From: Streptomyces dengpaensis
GTDB taxonomy: Bacteria > Actinomycetota > Actinomycetes > Streptomycetales > Streptomycetaceae
Assembly (NCBI RefSeq): GCF_002946835.1
Contig: NZ_CP026652.1
Span: 8,060,001-8,124,000, forward strand
Reading direction: 5' to 3'
Length of the DNA: 64,000 bases
Every line of letters begins with the position of its first letter. Positions within the stretch are counted from its first letter, which is position 1. The translations under genes and the position numbers were made by a program. The notes beneath the pieces are model-generated. The model was given only the letters and a program-made list of their open reading frames with translations. It was not told where the DNA came from and did not search any database. Below, one piece after another: positions 11,972 to 21,205 of this stretch.

Positions 11972-13968
11972 GTGGGTGACCCTCCGATCCGCGGTGAAGG
12001 ACCGAAGGTGAGCACATGCGCACCGCCCGGCTCCAGTCGCACATAGTTGGCCCTGCCCCAGTTGTAGGTCTCGCCGGTGAGTTCGTCGCGCAGCGATACG
12101 GACTCGTGCCAGTCCAGGCCGAGTTGCGGCGTGTCCAACGAGACCGTGGCCTCCTGGGTGTGGTGAGGATCGAGGTTCGCCACCACCACGACGGTGTCGT
12201 CGCCCGTGCGCTTGCTGTACGCGATGAGAGCGTCGTTGTCCGCGGAGTGGAAGCGGAGGTTCCTGATCTCGTGCAGGGACTTGTGGCGCCGCCTGATCCG
12301 GTTCAGCCGGGTGATCAGCGGTGCGATCGTCCTGCCCTCGCGCTCGGCCGACTCCCAGTCCCGCGGCCGGAGTTGGTACTTCTCGGAGTCGAGGTACTCC
12401 TCGCTCCCTTGCTGGACGGGGGTGTTCTCACACAGCTCGTATCCGGCGTACATGCCCCATGACGGCGAGAGGGTCGCCGCGAGCACCGCCCGTACCTCGA
12501 AGGCGGGCCGTCCACCGTGCTGGAGGTAGCCGTGCAGAATGTCCGGGGTGTTGACGAAGAAGTTGGGGCGCATGAACGCGGTCGTCTCGCCCGAGAGTTC
12601 AGTGAGGTAGTCGGTCAGCTCCTCCTTGGTGTTGCGCCAGGTGAAATAGGTGTACGACTGCTGGAAGCCGACCGCCGCCAGCCGCTGCATGATCGCGGGC
12701 CGGGTGAAGGCCTCCGCCAGGAAGATCACATCCGGGTCGGTGCGGTTGACCTCGGCGATCACCTGCTCCCAGAACACCACCGGCTTGGTGTGCGGATTGT
12801 CGACGCGGAAGATCCGTACGCCATGATCCATCCAGAAACGCAGCAGCCGTACCGTCTCGCCGATCAGGCCCGGCATGTCCTCGTCGAAGGCGATCGGGTA
12901 GATGTCCTGGTACTTCTTCGGCGGGTTCTCGGCGTACGCGATCGTGCCGTCGGGACGGTGATGGAACCACTCCGGGTGTTTGTCCACCCACGGGTGGTCC
13001 GGGGAGCACTGGAGGGCGAAGTCGAGGGCCACTTCCAGGCCTTCGCGCCCCGCTCGGCGTACGAACGCGTCGAAGTCGTCGATCGTGCCGAGGTCCGGGT
13101 GGACCGCGTCGTGCCCGCCCTGTGAGGAGCCGATCGCCCAGGGCACACCGACATCACCGGCGTTCGCCGACAGGCTGTTGTTGGGGCCCTTGCGGAAGGT
13201 GGTGCCGATAGGGTGGATCGGCGGGAGGTAGACGACGTCGAAGCCCATCTCCGCGATGGCGGGCAGGCGTTCGGCGGCCGTACGGAACGTGCCATGAGGC
13301 CGTTCCACGGTTCCCTCCGAGCGCGGGAAGAACTCGTACCACGCGCCGTACAGCGCTCGCTTCCGCTCCACGAGCAGGGGCAACGGCAGGGAACGGGTGA
13401 GCCGTTCACGCAGCGGGTGCTCGGCGAGAGCGGCGTCCACGTCCGGAGTCAGGGCGGCCGCGAGGCGGGCGGCCGGCGGGCGGCACTTGTCGCTCAGGGC
13501 TTTCGCGGCCGCCAGCACCGCGTCCCGGCCCGCCGCTTCCGGCACCCCGGCGGCGGCCCGTTCGTACAGAGCGGCGCCCTCCTCCAGGACCAGCTCCACG
13601 TCGATCCCGGCCGGGACCTTGATCCCGGCGGAGCGGCGCCAGGCGGCAACGGGGTCGCTCCACGCCTCCACCAGGTAGGTCCAGTGACCCATTTCGTCGG
13701 GAGTGACAAGGGCGCCCCAGCGGTCGGTACCGGGGGCGAGTTCGCGCATCGGGGTCCACGGGCCGAGACGCCCGCTCGGGTCGCGCAGCACTACATTGGC
13801 GGCGACGGTGTCGTGGCCCTCGCCGAAGACAGTCGCGGTGACCCGGAAGGTCTCGCCGGAAACCGCCTTCGCCGGGCGTCTGCCGCACTCGACGACCGGG
13901 CGGACATCCACGATCGGGATGCGGTCTGTGTCAGGGTTTACGTCCATGGGTTTCGCCTCCGCCGTCAT
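11968..13968 (-). CDS. glgE: Alpha-1,4-glucan:maltose-1-phosphate maltosyltransferase
   Basis: A 666-residue GH13_3 enzyme that extends alpha-glucan with maltosyl units from maltose-1-phosphate. The central part carries [18 protein letters not shown] barrel motifs (here [15 protein letters not shown]), [14 protein letters not shown], the nucleophile aspartate in [11 protein letters not shown] (near 389) and the acid glutamate in FLAEAFTRP (near 417). It corresponds closely to the S. coelicolor GlgE sequence I know. The start is ATG at 13968, with a second possible ATG 21 bases later. It overlaps treS by 4 bp and lies 16 bp after the small DUF5133 gene. Confidence 0.97.
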
Positions 13969-13984
13969 TGGCCCCGCCTGCGGT

Positions 13985-14197
13985 TCAGATCCGAGTCCGA
14001 ACGTCCCGCAGATAGTGCTCGGCGGCGTCCGCGGCCTCCCGCGCGCAGCGCTTGCCCATCAGGACGCACAGCGTGTACCCGGTGTTCTCGAAATTGCCCC
14101 GCACCACCTGGTCGGCCGGGGCCGCAAGCAGCAGGCGTTCCCAGGCCCGGTATCGCTCCAGATGCCTGGCGACCTCGGCTTTGGCAGGCAGCAGCAT
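13985..14197 (-). CDS. DUF5133-like small protein upstream of glgE
   Basis: A roughly 70-residue protein starting MLLPAKAEVARHLERY and containing FENTGYTLCVLMGKR, which fits the Streptomyces DUF5133 pattern (short helical protein with a central YTLCV motif). I chose ATG 14197 because AAGGTGA lies 8 nt upstream and family members begin here; the frame also extends to an ATG at 14305 with a weak ribosome site. Its function is unknown. It ends 16 bp before glgE on the same strand and may be the first gene of the operon. Confidence 0.7.
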   Translation of the reverse strand: MLLPAKAEVARHLERYRAWERLLLAAPADQVVRGNFENTGYTLCVLMGKRCAREAADAAEHYLRDVRTRI

Positions 14198-14497
14198 CAC
14201 GCCGGTCACCTTCTCTCTCGACCGCGCACGGCTCGCCTGGATGGCGACTAAAGGCCGTGTACGCAGAGGCACCGATCTGTTACGGAGATCAGAGCTTTCA
14301 CTCATGGTGCCCGTATCATCACCAAGCGTCTTGTTGGGTCTTCAACAACACTGGTGGCGCTCTCGGGTTGCACGAATGGAGTAGCGCTCTCACCCTGGGA
14401 CTGACTCAGGAGCGATCAGTGCTCACGCTTCGTGTTCGGGGCTCGGCCCGCTGGGGCGAGGAGAGGCGGGAGCTTCGCCGGTGAGGAGCCAACGACG

Positions 14498-15013
14498 ATG
14501 AAAGCTGCAGTGCCCTGCTACTACCACCTCGACGTGGAGGTCAGCCCGGAGCGGGTCGGACAGGTCAGGCGCATTCTGGCCGCGCACCTCCGGTACTGGA
14601 ACCTGGAGATTCTCGTCGAGTCCGTCTGCCACTGTGCCGAAGCGCTGCTCCGTACGATCGAGGAGCACGCGGCTGACAAGAACACGACCATCGAGATGTG
14701 GTGGAACGGCCAGCACCTCATCGCCGCCGTCTCGGACAACAACCAGGACATCCGCCCGCACAAGGCGCCGCAGGGCTGCCTGGCCCAGATCGCCGCGCTG
14801 AGTGACGGCTGGGGATGCTGCGCCACCGACGCGGGTGGCAAGATCATCTGGTTCTCGTGGCGAGCCCGGGCCGCCGAACGCGCCCCGCTGGTCCCCGCCG
14901 CGCCCGCGCCCAGTCTGCGGGAGGCGCGTCAGGCGCCTCGCCAGATGCCGCTGCCGGAGCCGGCGCTCGCCGGTTTCCGTGACGACACGGAGGAGGCCGT
15001 CGCCGTCCGGTGA
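14498..15013 (+). CDS. Stand-alone RsbW-like ATP-binding protein
   Basis: A 171-residue protein with a GHKL-type ATPase (HATPase_c_2) fold of the anti-sigma-kinase type: RILAAHLRYWNLE, then CHCAEALLRTIEEHA in place of the usual N-box helix, and a C-terminal GGKIIWFSW strand. The N-box asparagine expected in typical RsbW proteins is not evident at that position, and the G-boxes are degenerate (ALSDGWGCCA), so kinase activity is uncertain. The start is ATG at 14498 behind GAGGAG. It is transcribed divergently from the DUF5133-glgE operon. Confidence 0.82.
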   Translation: MKAAVPCYYHLDVEVSPERVGQVRRILAAHLRYWNLEILVESVCHCAEALLRTIEEHAADKNTTIEMWWNGQHLIAAVSDNNQDIRPHKAPQGCLAQIAALSDGWGCCATDAGGKIIWFSWRARAAERAPLVPAAPAPSLREARQAPRQMPLPEPALAGFRDDTEEAVAVR

Positions 15014-15104
15014 TGCCGGGACCGCCCTTGGCGGCCGCCGGCCGGATGGCCGGAGGAAACCATGGCCGCCGGATGAAACACGGCCGGGCGGCCGCATGAA
15101 ACAG

Positions 15105-15146
15105 GCGCTGAGCGCGTCGATCAGGACCGATCGACGCGCTCGGCGC
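15105..15146. terminator. 18-bp stem hairpin after the ATP-binding protein gene
   Basis: The arm at 15105-15122 pairs with 15129-15146 over 18 positions with one T:G pairing, around a 6-base loop. It lies about 90 bp after the stop at 15013 and before the convergent methyltransferase end (15219), so it probably serves both genes. Confidence 0.75.
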
Positions 15147-15218
15147 CTTCGTACGACTTCGTGCGGTCACCGGGGCGCGTACCCTCACGCGCCCCGAGGC
15201 AGCGAGCCCCCCTCGCTG

Positions 15219-16028
15219 TCACGGCTTGAGGGCCACGCCCCCGTGAACATCCGTGGGTTCGGGGGAAGTTCCGGTCTCCGGACGCCACAGGGGGCAGGAC
15301 ACGATGCCGGGTTCGAGGAGCTCCAGGCCCTCGTAGTACGCGCTGATCTGGGCGGGACTGCGCAGCACGTACGGGATCGCACCGGTGTCGTCGTAGCCCT
15401 GCTGGGCCTCCTTGAGCGCGGCGTCCGTGTCGGTGCTGTCGTAGTGCACGAAGTAGCTGCCGGAGGGCAGGGCGGCCTGGAGGCGGCGGACGATCGACTT
15501 GGCCTCCTCGTAGTCCTGGATGTGGCCGAGGATGCCCATGAGCATCAGCGCCACCGGCTTGTTGAAGTCCAGGATCCGGCTCGCCGCTTCGATGATCTTC
15601 TCGGGTTCGTGCAGGTCCGCGTCGATGTAGTCGGTGACGCCCTCGGGGGTGCTGGTCAGCAGTGCCTGCGCGTGGCGCAGCACCAGGGGGTCGTTGTCGA
15701 CGTAGACGATGCGGGACTCGGGCGCCACACGCTGGGCGACCTGGTGCGTGTTGTCGTACGTGGGCAGGCCGGTGCCGATGTCGAGGAACTGGCGGATGCC
15801 GAGTTCGCCGGCGACGAAGGTGACGGTGCGGATCAGATAACCGCGGGAGGCGCGGGCCATCGTCTCGATGTTCGGGGCCATGGCGCGATAGGCGTCGCCC
15901 GCTGTCCGGTCGACCTCGTAGTTGTCCTTCCCGCCCATCCAGTAGTTCCAGATGCGAGCCGAGTGCGGCACCGTGGTGTCGATCTTGGACAGCGCCTCTT
16001 GGTCGGGTGTGGACTGGCCGTCTGCCAT
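15219..16028 (-). CDS. SAM-dependent methyltransferase, DUF574 type (first copy)
   Basis: A 269-residue protein. The N-terminal signature SARIWNYWMGGKDNYEVDR and the SAM-binding motifs FLDIGTGLPT and RIVYVDNDPLVL identify the actinomycete DUF574 / methyltransferase-19 family; GILGHIQDY and a C-terminal GLELLEPGIV follow. The methyl acceptor is unknown; members are commonly found beside XRE/DUF397 regulators, and here such a pair lies 700 bp upstream. The start is ATG at 16028 with AGGAG upstream. A second paralogue lies at 23228-24052. Confidence 0.92.
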   Translation of the reverse strand: MADGQSTPDQEALSKIDTTVPHSARIWNYWMGGKDNYEVDRTAGDAYRAMAPNIETMARASRGYLIRTVTFVAGELGIRQFLDIGTGLPTYDNTHQVAQRVAPESRIVYVDNDPLVLRHAQALLTSTPEGVTDYIDADLHEPEKIIEAASRILDFNKPVALMLMGILGHIQDYEEAKSIVRRLQAALPSGSYFVHYDSTDTDAALKEAQQGYDDTGAIPYVLRSPAQISAYYEGLELLEPGIVSCPLWRPETGTSPEPTDVHGGVALKP

Positions 16029-16063
16029 GGGATGTCTCCTGCCATACGTCACGCGGTCGGTCA

Positions 16064-16561
16064 CTAACCTATCGTCAATGTCCTTGTCAGAGCGCCATGT
16101 TGGGGCTGATGAGGAGTGGGAGCCCGGATGGGGCGGCCCGGTTCCGCCCTGTCGAAGGTGACCACGGGGACATGCTGGGCCAGGGTGCGCACCGCCCGCT
16201 CGTACGCGTCGACCGCCTCGGTGTCGTCCGCCTCGCCTGTCACATGGATGAGGGCGCCGCCGCGTTCGGCCACCGCCTCCGCGAAGTCGAGTGCCTGGAT
16301 CCACGTCACCCGGGAGCGGCCGCGGCGCAGCGGCCCGTAGACCAGTTCGTGGACGAGGCTGCCGTCGATGGCCAACCGCCCTGGTGTGGCGAGGAGTTCG
16401 CGGTAGGGCTGGGTGGGGTTCACATGGTGAAGATGCCCGCGTGAGCGGCGGATCATGAATCCGTGGCGGGTCAGTTCGGCGATCAGGCCGCTCCTGCCGA
16501 TGCCGTCGGGGCCCTCGACGACCAGTGTCCGGCACTGGGTGAGGGCCTGGTGGAGGATCAT
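16064..16561 (-). CDS. Thymidylate-kinase-like P-loop protein with altered Walker A
   Basis: A 165-residue protein beginning MILHQALTQCRTLVVEGPDG. The loop GPDGIGRS (about 19-26) matches the nucleoside/thymidylate kinase P-loop in position and context, but the invariant lysine is arginine. The rest has HELVYGP and an ALDFAEAVAERGGALIHVTGE segment reminiscent of kinase cores. The start ATG 16561 suits GGAGGGAG at 11 nt; a GTG four codons upstream lies too close to it. It lies 35 bp upstream of the methyltransferase on the same strand. The function is not assigned. Confidence 0.6.
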   Translation of the reverse strand: MILHQALTQCRTLVVEGPDGIGRSGLIAELTRHGFMIRRSRGHLHHVNPTQPYRELLATPGRLAIDGSLVHELVYGPLRRGRSRVTWIQALDFAEAVAERGGALIHVTGEADDTEAVDAYERAVRTLAQHVPVVTFDRAEPGRPIRAPTPHQPQHGALTRTLTIG

Positions 16562-16610
16562 CCCCGCACCCACTCCCTCCAGAACGTCCCGACTCCGTCA
16601 GTGTGAGGGG

Positions 16611-16647
16611 GACAACCCGCACGGCGGGAGGCTGCGTGCGGGTTGTC
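16611..16647. terminator. 12-bp stem hairpin downstream of the DUF397 gene
   Basis: GACAACCCGCAC at 16611-16622 pairs exactly with GTGCGGGTTGTC at 16636-16647 around a 13-base loop. It is 84 bp beyond the stop of the minus-strand DUF397 gene and 50 bp ahead of the P-loop protein start, so it probably separates the two transcription units. Confidence 0.65.
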
Positions 16648-16730
16648 CGGTTGTGCGCGCGTAGTGGCGGGGCCACCAGGGCAGTACGGGGTAGTGCCTC
16701 AGAGCGGCACGGGCAACGCGGTGAGGCCGC

Positions 16731-16967
16731 TCAGGAGACCAGGAAGTCGGCCTGCCCGGACTTCGCGCCCCGCAGGAACGCGATCATCTCGTCGCGCGTG
16801 TAGATCAGTGCGGGCCCCTCGGGGTCCCGGGACTGACGGAAGGCGACGCTGCCGTCGGGCAGCCGCTTGGCCTCGACGCAACTCCCGCCGTTCGTACCGC
16901 TCCAGGGCTTCTCCCAGCCCTCGGTTCCCAGATCGATGGCGGGCATGCCGCTGTGGACGGATCCCAT
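16731..16967 (-). CDS. DUF397 protein
   Basis: A 78-residue protein with the DUF397 pattern: WEKPWSGTNGGSCVEAKRLPDG, then VAFRQSRDPEGPALIYTRDEM and IAFLRGAKSGQ. DUF397 genes almost always sit directly after an XRE-DUF5753 regulator in Streptomyces and are proposed to form toxin-antitoxin-like or developmental control pairs. Here the ATG (16967) comes 3 bp after the stop of that regulator gene, so the two are co-transcribed and probably coupled. Confidence 0.92.
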   Translation of the reverse strand: MGSVHSGMPAIDLGTEGWEKPWSGTNGGSCVEAKRLPDGSVAFRQSRDPEGPALIYTRDEMIAFLRGAKSGQADFLVS

Positions 16968-16970
16968 GGA

Positions 16971-17837
16971 TCACAACTCCTTACGCAGTTCACCCAGGAT
17001 GGCCCTGGTTCGAGCGACCGGCTCCGCCTGCACGGACATCCGGTCCAGTACTTCGAGATAGCTGACGACGTCGTCGGGCCTGTCGACGTAGACCGCGCCC
17101 ACGAGGCTCTCCGTGTAGACGACGTCAGGGAGTTCGGAGAAGCCGAAGCGGAAGTGGTGGAACGGGCCGAAGGCGCCCGGATGGGCGCCCGCATCGAAGC
17201 GCATGATCTGGATCCGGACCTTCGGCATGTCCAGGACCTCGTTCAGCCGGTCGATCTGAGCCCGCATCACCTCGGCCCCGCCCACCGGCCGGCGCAGCAC
17301 CGTCTCGTCCAGAACCGCCCAGATCGCGGGCGCGTCCGGCTTGGCGAGCAGGTCCTGGCGCTTGAGCCGCAGGGCGACGCGGCGCGCGATGTCCTCCTTC
17401 GACTCGTTGGTGAAGCCGATGCGCATGAGCGCGGTGGCGTAGTCGTGCGTCTGCAACAGGCCCGGAACGTAGTGGGGTTCGTAGAGGCGGATGACGCTGG
17501 CTTCGCTCTCCAGGCTCACGTAGGCGCTGAACCACTCCGGCAGTACATCGCGGTACTTGTACCACCAGCCGGGCTGGTTGGCCTCCCGTGCCATGGTGAG
17601 GAAGTCGTCGATCTCCGCCGCCGGAACCCCATACGTGCGCAGCAACTCCCGTACGTACGGGATGCGGAGGCCGACCTCGGCCTTCTCGATCCGGCGGACC
17701 GTCAGCGGAGTGACCTCGATGGCCCGCGCCGCGTCCTCGAACGACACGCCCGCCTGTTCCCGCAGCTGTCGCAGCCGCTTACCGAGAACCATCCGAAGGA
17801 CGGTGGGCGCACTGCCGCCAGAGCGGTTCTCGCTCAC
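16971..17837 (-). CDS. XRE-family regulator with DUF5753 domain (Scr1 type)
   Basis: A 288-residue regulator. An N-terminal helix-turn-helix (about 15-70; RLRQLREQAGVSFEDAARA followed by TPLTVRRIEKAE) is joined to the DUF5753 effector domain (about 85-280), with the typical YEPHYVPGLLQTHDYA, RRVALRLKRQDLL and RFDAGAHPG segments. Members control development or stress functions and are partnered with the DUF397 protein that follows. The AT-rich inverted repeat at 17915-17931 upstream may be its own operator. Confidence 0.93.
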   Translation of the reverse strand: MSENRSGGSAPTVLRMVLGKRLRQLREQAGVSFEDAARAIEVTPLTVRRIEKAEVGLRIPYVRELLRTYGVPAAEIDDFLTMAREANQPGWWYKYRDVLPEWFSAYVSLESEASVIRLYEPHYVPGLLQTHDYATALMRIGFTNESKEDIARRVALRLKRQDLLAKPDAPAIWAVLDETVLRRPVGGAEVMRAQIDRLNEVLDMPKVRIQIMRFDAGAHPGAFGPFHHFRFGFSELPDVVYTESLVGAVYVDRPDDVVSYLEVLDRMSVQAEPVARTRAILGELRKEL

Positions 17838-17914
17838 GTCCTACCTCCCGGTACGGCCGTCACAGCGTGCAGTGTGCCACGCCTTCGCTGACAGAGACAG
17901 GGCGAAGCCAATCT

Positions 17915-17931
17915 TTCTGAAATTATCAGAA
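17915..17931. promoter_or_regulatory. AT-rich inverted repeat between divergent regulators
   Basis: TTCTGA and TCAGAA flank AATTA, giving a 17-bp inverted repeat in an AT-rich patch that stands out from the GC-rich surroundings. It lies about 80 bp upstream of the XRE-DUF5753 gene and 160 bp upstream of the divergent 470-residue regulator, a suitable place for an operator or promoter controlling either gene. Confidence 0.4.
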
Positions 17932-18089
17932 CGCCGGTTGCACGCTGAGCGTGTCGGCCGCCATAGTGATCGGGTGACGTATCACACACTCTGTGGCGAT
18001 CACGACCAACTGCGCTCGCTCCTACGAGATGTGATGTCGCGACAGGTACGCCGGGGCGCAGCCGCACGCGACCGTGAGGCGAGACCGGG

Positions 18090-19502
18090 ATGGCCACCGT
18101 GACCGACGGACAAGCAAGGAACGCCGGCAAGGCGCCCGCCGGGGCCAACAAGGTGCTGGCCGCCGCCGTCAAGGAAGCCGGCTGCTCCTACGCCTCACTC
18201 GCCCTGCGGGTCAACGAGCTGGGACGCCGTCAGGGCACGGACTCCCACTACGACAAGGCGTCGGTCACCCGCTGGCTCCAGGGTCAGCAACCGCGGGGGA
18301 CCACACCGGAGTTGATCGCCGCCGTACTCTCCGAGCGGCTCGGCCGCGCCGTGTCACCCGCGGACCTGGGCTTCCACTCCGAACAGCAGCGCCCGGTCGT
18401 GAGCAGGGCGCTCGTCTATGGCGAAGACGTGGCAGAAACCCTTCACACCCTGGCGGAGCTGGGGTCCACCGACATCTCCCGGCGCAGCCTCCTCGGCTCG
18501 GTCCCCTTCGTCGCGGCTGCCCTGACGAACCCTCAACGCGAGTGGCTGCTCTGGCTGTTGGAGCACCACGACGCCGTTGACACGGCCCTTGCGGCGAACG
18601 GCGGTCCGGTCGAGCAGGTGCACGCGATGATCGCCATGTTCGACCAGATGGACAACCATTACGGCGGTGGCGGAGTGCGCACCAGCATCGTGCACTACCT
18701 GTCCACCGAGGTCGTCCCCCTGCTGCAGCGGCGCGGTACACCGCCTCGGCTGCGCCGCCAGCTGTACGCCGCCGCCGCACGCCTCGCCGCGATGGCCGGC
18801 TGGAGCTCGTACGACGCGGGGGAGTACGGACTGGCCCAGCGCTATATGACCCAGGGGCTGAGACTGTGCGCCGAGGGCCGTGACCGGGTGCTCGGCGGCC
18901 AGATCCTGGCCGGACTCTCCCACCTCGCCACCGGCCTCGGCCGCCCCGACGAAGGGGTGGCACTGGCCCGTGCCGGGATCGTCACCGCGAAGGACGCGGG
19001 CAGCCCGCTCGGCCTGATGCGCCTGTACGCCATGTCGGCGCGCGGACATGCCGCGCAGGCCCGCTCGGACGAGGCCTCCGAGGCCCTGCGGCTCGCCGAG
19101 CGGCAGCTGGACAGGAGCAAGGGAGCCGCGCAGGAGTCGGTCTGGGTGCGCTATCTCGACCACCACTATCTCCAGGCGGAGTCCGCCCTGTGCTTCCGCG
19201 ACCTGGGGCTCGCCGCACAGGCGGAGCGCACGGCGAGCGAGTCGGTCGGCGCCAACGCCGACCGGCGCAGGCGCCAGGCCATCAGCCGCTCCGTCCTGGC
19301 GACCGCCCATCTCCAGCAGGACCGCCTTGACGAGGCCGTCGGCACCGCGACCCAGGCGCTCGACACTCTCAGCACCGTGCACAGCGAACGGTCGATCCAG
19401 GCCCTGCGCGACTTCCGCAGGCGCCTTGAGCCCCGCCGGCACGAGCCCGTGGTGCAGGAGTTCGAGCACAGGTCCCGTGCGGTGCTGGGGGCGGTCGCAT
19501 GA
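18090..19502 (+). CDS. Large cytosolic regulator with N-terminal DNA-binding and TPR-like repeats
   Basis: A 470-residue protein. The N-terminus (about 20-100: NKVLAAAVKEAGCSYASLA, ASVTRWLQGQQPRG, LIAAVLSERLGR) resembles a helix-turn-helix module found in Streptomyces regulators of the NsdA kind. The remainder is alpha-helical with TPR-like repeats (LYAAAARLAAMAGWSSYDAG, AQRYMTQGLRLCAE, ALRLAERQLDRSKG). Such proteins often act as pleiotropic repressors of antibiotic production or development; the specific role here is inference. The start is ATG 18090; the gene is divergent from the XRE-DUF5753 gene and converges on the SDR gene. Confidence 0.8.
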   Translation: MATVTDGQARNAGKAPAGANKVLAAAVKEAGCSYASLALRVNELGRRQGTDSHYDKASVTRWLQGQQPRGTTPELIAAVLSERLGRAVSPADLGFHSEQQRPVVSRALVYGEDVAETLHTLAELGSTDISRRSLLGSVPFVAAALTNPQREWLLWLLEHHDAVDTALAANGGPVEQVHAMIAMFDQMDNHYGGGGVRTSIVHYLSTEVVPLLQRRGTPPRLRRQLYAAAARLAAMAGWSSYDAGEYGLAQRYMTQGLRLCAEGRDRVLGGQILAGLSHLATGLGRPDEGVALARAGIVTAKDAGSPLGLMRLYAMSARGHAAQARSDEASEALRLAERQLDRSKGAAQESVWVRYLDHHYLQAESALCFRDLGLAAQAERTASESVGANADRRRRQAISRSVLATAHLQQDRLDEAVGTATQALDTLSTVHSERSIQALRDFRRRLEPRRHEPVVQEFEHRSRAVLGAVA

Positions 19503-19525
19503 CCGGGGCGAACGGACGAGGCCGC

Positions 19526-20338
19526 TCAGTAGCCGTCCGGGGACGGCGCGTTCTGCGCGCGGTCGACCGGCAGATGGGCGCCCGAGATCCCGCTCGACCA
19601 GTCCGACAGCAGGAACGCCACCACCCGGGCGACCTCCTGCGGCGCGACCGGCGCTCCGCCCGGAAACTCCGCCGCCACGAACCGGGCGAAGGCGTCCGGG
19701 TCCTCCCTGCGCATCCGGTCCCAGCGCCGGCCGGGGATGAGCATCGACCCGGGGGAGACGGCGTTCACCCGGATCCCGTCGGGACCGAGCTCGCGGGCGA
19801 GCGACGCCGCCAGATGGATCTGCGCCGACTTCGCGACCCCGTACTGGGCGTGCGGACCGGGCTTCCATCCCGAGATCGACGAGATCACCACGGCCGAGCC
19901 GCCGCCCGCCTTTCGCAGGTACGGGACCGCGGCCCGCACCAGCCGCGCCGCATGGCCGACGTTCACTTCCCAGGTCGCCGCCCAGTCCTCGGCATCCGCC
20001 TGCTCAAAGCCGCCTCCGCGGGAACCGCCCGCGCAGGCCACCACTCCATCGAGTCCGCCGAAACGTTTCCCTGTAGCGGCGACAAACTCTTCCAGCTCCT
20101 CGGGAGCGGTGACGTCGAGCGGCCGGGTGAACACGGACGAGCCCAGCGATGCCGCCAGTGCGTCCAGACCCCGCGCGGTGCGCGCGCAGGTCGCCACCCG
20201 CGCGCCCTCGGCGGCCAGCAGGCGCACGATCTGCTCGCCCAGTCCCCGCGTACCACCGGTGACCAGGACGCGCTTGCCGTGCACCCCCGGCCAGCCGGTG
20301 TCACCGCCGCGGTGCGGCGTGGCCCGGCCCCCGTTCAT
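19526..20338 (-). CDS. Short-chain dehydrogenase/reductase
   Basis: A 270-residue SDR. The cofactor loop TGGTRGLG is near residue 30, VVACAGG replaces the usual NNAG, and the catalytic YGVAKSAQ (YxxxK) follows an ISSISGW serine motif. The C-terminal region has DGIRVNAVSPGSMLIPGRRW and LLSDWSSGISGAHLPVD. The substrate is unknown. The start is uncertain: ATG 20338, GTG 20347 or ATG 20359 are all in frame and none has a strong ribosome site. The gene ends 24 bp from the convergent regulator gene. Confidence 0.88.
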   Translation of the reverse strand: MNGGRATPHRGGDTGWPGVHGKRVLVTGGTRGLGEQIVRLLAAEGARVATCARTARGLDALAASLGSSVFTRPLDVTAPEELEEFVAATGKRFGGLDGVVACAGGSRGGGFEQADAEDWAATWEVNVGHAARLVRAAVPYLRKAGGGSAVVISSISGWKPGPHAQYGVAKSAQIHLAASLARELGPDGIRVNAVSPGSMLIPGRRWDRMRREDPDAFARFVAAEFPGGAPVAPQEVARVVAFLLSDWSSGISGAHLPVDRAQNAPSPDGY

Positions 20339-20491
20339 GTCGCTCACGCGATCGAACATACATCCCATGCCACTACGCGCCTGCAACCGGACAACCCCGA
20401 TACCCCCTGGTCCCCGCACTGGTCCGGCGTGTTGGCTGCACGGGCAGCCACCGAGACCTCCCCCACCCGCGCTGCATCCGAAGGAGGATCG

Positions 20492-21205
20492 ATGACGGCA
20501 GCCAGGGCACATCGCCACGGGCCGTCGCCCTCACTGGCACCCGACGTCCACACGCCGGCACACGACGTGCGCGCGCCCACGCATGACATCCGCGCGCCGT
20601 CGTCGCTCGAAGTCCACGCGCCGGACGACCACGCGCCCGCCCGTGGGACCCGGCCCGCCGAGGCCGCCACGATCCCGGTGCCCCCGTCGGCCCCCTTGAT
20701 GCCTGCGACGCCCTTGATGCCTGCGACTTCCGTGATTCCCGCCCCCGTGACGCCCACGACTTCCGTGACGCCCACGACTTCCGTGATGCCCGTGAGCAAA
20801 GTCCACCTCCTGCGGTCCACGTTCCCCGCGCACCCCTCGCGCGCGGCGGGCGTACGGGCCATGCTCGCCGAGCACCTCACTCACCTGCGGCTGCCGCCCG
20901 AGCACCGCGACAGCGCCGTCCTCGCCACGGACGAGCTGTTCGCCAACGCGGTCCAGCACGGAAGCCCCGACGATGACGGCACGATCACCGTGACCATCGA
21001 GTACGCCGAGAGCGAGCTGCGCGTGACGGTCGCCGACTGCTCGCCCGCCCTGCCGCGGCTGTGTACGGCGGACGGGGCCGAGGAATCGGGACGGGGACTG
21101 GCCATCGTCGCCGCGCTGGCCGACGACTGGGGCACCGCTCCGGCCGACCCGGGCAGCTCGGGCAAGAAGGTGTGGTTCACGCTGACGCTTCGGGGGAGGC
21201 CGTGA
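20492..21205 (+). CDS. RsbW-like ATP-binding protein with repetitive Pro/Thr-rich N-terminus
   Basis: A 237-residue protein starting at ATG 20492 behind AAGGAGG. Residues 1-100 are low complexity: repeated histidine/proline phrases and tandem LMPAT and TSVTPT units. The C-terminal 135 residues form an HATPase_c_2 domain with ATDELFANAVQHGSP (N-box), VTVADCSPALP (G1) and SGRGLAIVAALADDWG (G2), so ATP binding looks intact. It is probably an anti-sigma-factor-type kinase or its descendant. Its stop overlaps the GTG start of the DUF6624 gene. Confidence 0.87.
   Translation: MTAARAHRHGPSPSLAPDVHTPAHDVRAPTHDIRAPSSLEVHAPDDHAPARGTRPAEAATIPVPPSAPLMPATPLMPATSVIPAPVTPTTSVTPTTSVMPVSKVHLLRSTFPAHPSRAAGVRAMLAEHLTHLRLPPEHRDSAVLATDELFANAVQHGSPDDDGTITVTIEYAESELRVTVADCSPALPRLCTADGAEESGRGLAIVAALADDWGTAPADPGSSGKKVWFTLTLRGRP
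20691..20790. repeat. In-frame 18-bp tandem repeats in the ATPase N-terminus
   Basis: Two copies of CCCTTGATGCCTGCGACG-type units are followed by copies of ACTTCCGTGACGCCCACG and variants. All are multiples of three and keep the reading frame, so copy-number change would only lengthen or shorten the proline/threonine-rich linker of the overlapping gene. Confidence 0.8.
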
